64,000 bases of DNA from Datnioides undecimradiatus (taxonomy: Eukaryota > Chordata > Actinopteri > Lobotiformes > Datnioididae). The DNA lies in contig WARS01000010.1 in assembly GCA_008933995.1 (NCBI GenBank), positions 11,740,238 through 11,804,237 on the forward strand, given 5' to 3'. How positions within the stretch are numbered: position 1 is the stretch's first letter; every line of letters begins with the position of its first letter. Of the stretch, positions 61,266 to 64,000 are shown one piece after another. A program made the position numbers and the translations under genes. The notes beneath the pieces are model-generated. The model was not told the origin of the DNA and ran no database searches. It saw only the letters and a list, made by a program, of their open reading frames with translations.

Positions 61266-63780
61266 AGGGAGGGACCGAGGTGACACTCATGATCACATTA
61301 ACACAGGAAGCACATACAGAAAGAAACACGGGCGACTATAAAATGAAATAAAAAACAAAGCTCAAACTCAAACCACAACATCTTCAAGCTGATCCATGAG
61401 TGTCTTTACATAGCTTATTCAGACTGAACGCTTCACCCTTCAGTTTGTCACATATATTCAAAATCGGCAATGCTGGCGATACATGGATGGATGGATGAAA
61501 CCAGATGTTGTTGGTTTTATAATCTCCCGGAGCCGTCCACACAGGCATCTGCTATTTGCCAAGTCAGGCGTCTGATGAGAGAGCGTGACCTCAAAGATAA
61601 GCTCTTTAACTGGCCAAGACACTGTGACCTCACACTGACTTTTACCTGGCTGCTTACACTGTTCACTCCAGGTCTGCAGCGACCTTTAAAACACACACAC
61701 ACACACACACACACACAGCACCTTGGAAACCGGCAGTATCTTAGTATTTCTCTCATTTTTGCGCATTTCTGATTTTTGCATGCTCTCCAGACAGACAGCT
61801 TCCCTTTAGTGAGCTTGCACAGAATTTAAATACTGCTAATTTATCATTTTCATGTTTGTAAATTTTGCAGGGTGATGCGGTGAGGACTTTAAAAGCGATC
61901 CATTTTCAGCTGCATTAGCATGTAATGCTAATTTTGACAAAAATAAACATAGCACGATTCAACGTAAGAGATGACTTGATAAGGAAGTTTTAAGTCCATA
62001 TTAATAGGACAATGACAAAGAGATGGGAGGAAGATAGAAAAAGTGATTTTGACCACCGGGGAGCGTGAGACATGGAGACTGCCCTAATGTCCAATCTTCT
62101 TTCAAAGGGCCGGGATGGTGAACGGTTAATCTGTCATTAGTCCGGTCCTTAATCTCCCGGAAAAACACAACGTGTCATTTTTACACTTTGGTTTCGGTTC
62201 AGATTAAACAGCCAAGATAAAAACATGTTAATTGCTGAGATTTCAAGGCTCGTGTTTGCAGATTTCATTATCTTTATACTCAGACTAGCTGTTTCAACCT
62301 GATGCAAGGATTTTTGTAAAGCCACACTGACTGCTGACACCGAAGAATCATATTCAACAGACAGATATGAGCGTGAGATATGCATGTATGCCCCTAACTG
62401 TTGGACAGACTTCTGCTACAGGAAGCATTCATTTAGAAAACATTAAATTTCTTTTCCAGTAGACTGGCCGTGTGCAGTCCCGCTGGACTCTCTCTGTGTA
62501 TTTAAGCAGCCAAACCAAGCTCCTGTTCTGCCTTTCAACCACTGACTCTGCAGTTTCAGCGTGCACCCTTACATTACTGTGACCGGCTAAGTTTCACTGT
62601 TTTTGAAGCGTTTTCAGCGTCCCTGGTTGTAAAATTACATGTCTTTCTGTAGAATTGAGTGAGTACAGGGCAGGATGGGCTGGGTGCAGTGTGGTCAGAG
62701 CCAGTGGAGCTATTAATAACCATCACTGGTGAGGCTCCAACTTCTGACGGCATAGATTACCCACAATCATACTTCAACCTTACTAATCAGCGATGAGGAG
62801 CAGTAGGTCTGAGGGCCACCTACCAGGTTTTTGTGTTTTCATATTTGCTACATGTTTGCATTCTGTCCCTGCTACACTGTAAAGTGTTAACACAAAAACA
62901 AGAAGGATTGACAAAAAAACTTCAATTGCATATTAATAAAACTTCTAACTCCTTTTAACTGCACTTCAGGAGATTTGTTTCTGCTCTGTTACAGAGCTAT
63001 ATGACAAAACTTTGTGGCAAACGTTCCAATCTCAATCTAGAAAAGAACAGGAGACACTTCAGGCACCTCCCAGGTCCTGAAATAACACTCTTGTCTGGAT
63101 CCAGTGTTTCAATGGATGCACCAAACATTTTGGATAGAGCACAAACTGTAGACCTTTGCTGTCTTGTTTCTTTAGCACTGTGACATCTTCATGCAGTTCG
63201 AGTTCCTGTAACTACCTGAAACCATTACAGAAAACAAGTTAATTTTAATTACTTTAATTTTCGTTTTTTAGTAAACTATTATATAAGTAAATTACCATAT
63301 TATCCAAGTATAATCTAAGTAGCGGGTATACTAAAATCAGCGTACCAGTATACTTGTATATGTTGGCTGCTATTTCAATATTTCTTGGAACTAAAATGGC
63401 CCAGTTTTTAATTTATAAAAGCACATTTTTATATAATAATCAGCAAGTCTAAACTTTTATGTACAACTAGTTAAAATCTAATTTTGTACTGCAACTACGT
63501 TGTGAACTGTACCAAACTTAGCTACTTAAGCGCTAGTTATAAACTTCAGAGAGACAGACACCATGTATAGTCTGCAATGTATAGTCTGTAAGTAATGCCA
63601 GACGTGTTAATGATATAATTAGAGTAAACAATGTCAGCTCCTGCACCTGAAACATGATTACACACTTTCCTGAGTTTCAGAAACAACTGCAGAGACACTT
63701 TACTGCTGCTCTCAGGAAGTGCAGGGTCAGCACAGACATGACCTTTGGAGTCATGAAGTTCGATTAACCTGAACTGAACT

Positions 63781-63797
63781 GGGGGGGGGGGGGGGGT
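63781..63797. repeat. G17 homopolymer
   Basis: Seventeen consecutive G on the plus strand. Length is prone to sequencing error; long G runs can form intermolecular quadruplexes. Confidence 0.9.
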
Positions 63798-64000
63798 CGT
63801 GTTTCTCATCAGTCACCTCATTAGTGTACGTTTAATATTCACTCTCTATTAGCTCTCAGCTCCCAAGGGAAGCTGTCACTTTAGCTTCCCTAGTCTGGCT
63901 GCTGTTTGGTGCTGACCAGTTAGTTAACAGTGGACTTAGAGCTTTTTCTGAGAACACAGCAGCTGACTGTGGCTGAAACCAAACCTATGAGTGTACGAGA

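Larger units (their letters stand above)
58814..64000. other. Unassigned right-hand stretch
   Basis: No gene recognised on either strand. It holds GA repeats (58963-58980), (AC)n at 61231-61264 and 61690-61718, and a G tract at 63781-63797. A minus-strand open frame at 59396-59729 follows a plausible acceptor but has no family match that I know. Upstream promoter or leader exons of the SH2D1 gene could be here. Confidence 0.45.

Noticed and set aside
1-64000. Bacterial-type systems such as CRISPR arrays, operons, phage or toxin-antitoxin modules
   Set aside because: All genes are spliced vertebrate genes. The regular repeats are microsatellites or minisatellites without spacer structure.

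Overview
This window is nuclear genomic DNA from a teleost fish, most likely a percomorph. Evidence: compact multi-exon vertebrate genes with GT-AG introns, dense (CA)n/(TG)n microsatellites, and typical fish transposon debris (Tc1/mariner, hAT, a LINE 3' end, and a 'TCGATTAATCG' MITE family). I see no prokaryotic features, CRISPR array, rRNA or tRNA. All gene models were built by hand from splice signals, reading-frame phase and protein family resemblance recalled from memory. No database was searched.

Layout, left to right. (1) 174-4951, minus: the first two coding exons of a GABA-A rho receptor subunit (gabrr3-like); the rest lies beyond the left edge. (2) About 5-11.4 kb: no gene recognised; microsatellites, dispersed repeats and one candidate 5' untranslated exon. 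(3) 11406-21428 and 24731-28432, plus: two tandem HHLA2-like B7-family immune ligands (433 and 390 residues). Each has signal peptide, IgV, IgC, IgV, transmembrane helix and short tail on seven coding exons. A dead hAT transposon lies between them and a dead Tc1 element lies downstream. (4) 31996-38051, minus: muscle acetylcholine receptor delta subunit, chrnd (12 exons, 521 residues, complete). (5) 39082-50056, minus: cip2a, inhibitor of PP2A (21 exons, 903 residues, complete). One intron is almost wholly a 0.7 kb TTG/TTA array, and one intron is GC-AG. (6) 50.5-52.6 kb: a patchwork of local duplications carrying two decayed copies of cip2a exon 3. (7) 55340-58621, minus: a four-exon SH2D1 (SAP/EAT-2) adaptor of 151 residues, EAT-2-like by its residues. 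(8) 58.7-64 kb: one unidentified open 3'-exon-like segment at 58688-58813, otherwise repeats and unassigned sequence.

The human orthologues HHLA2 and CIP2A are neighbours on chromosome 3q13, and GABRR3 is on 3q, so the frame of this region is old conserved synteny. chrnd and the SH2D1 gene are located elsewhere in humans, so their presence here marks rearrangement on one lineage. Functionally the window mixes immune signalling (two B7-like ligands, one SLAM-receptor adaptor), ligand-gated channels (rho GABA receptor, nicotinic delta) and a cell-cycle/phosphatase regulator; nothing suggests co-regulation as a unit. The most unusual sequence features are an Asp-rich insert in the first IgV domain of HHLA2 copy 1, (TG)n tracts abutting splice acceptors in two genes, and recent copy-paste events of cip2a exon fragments.
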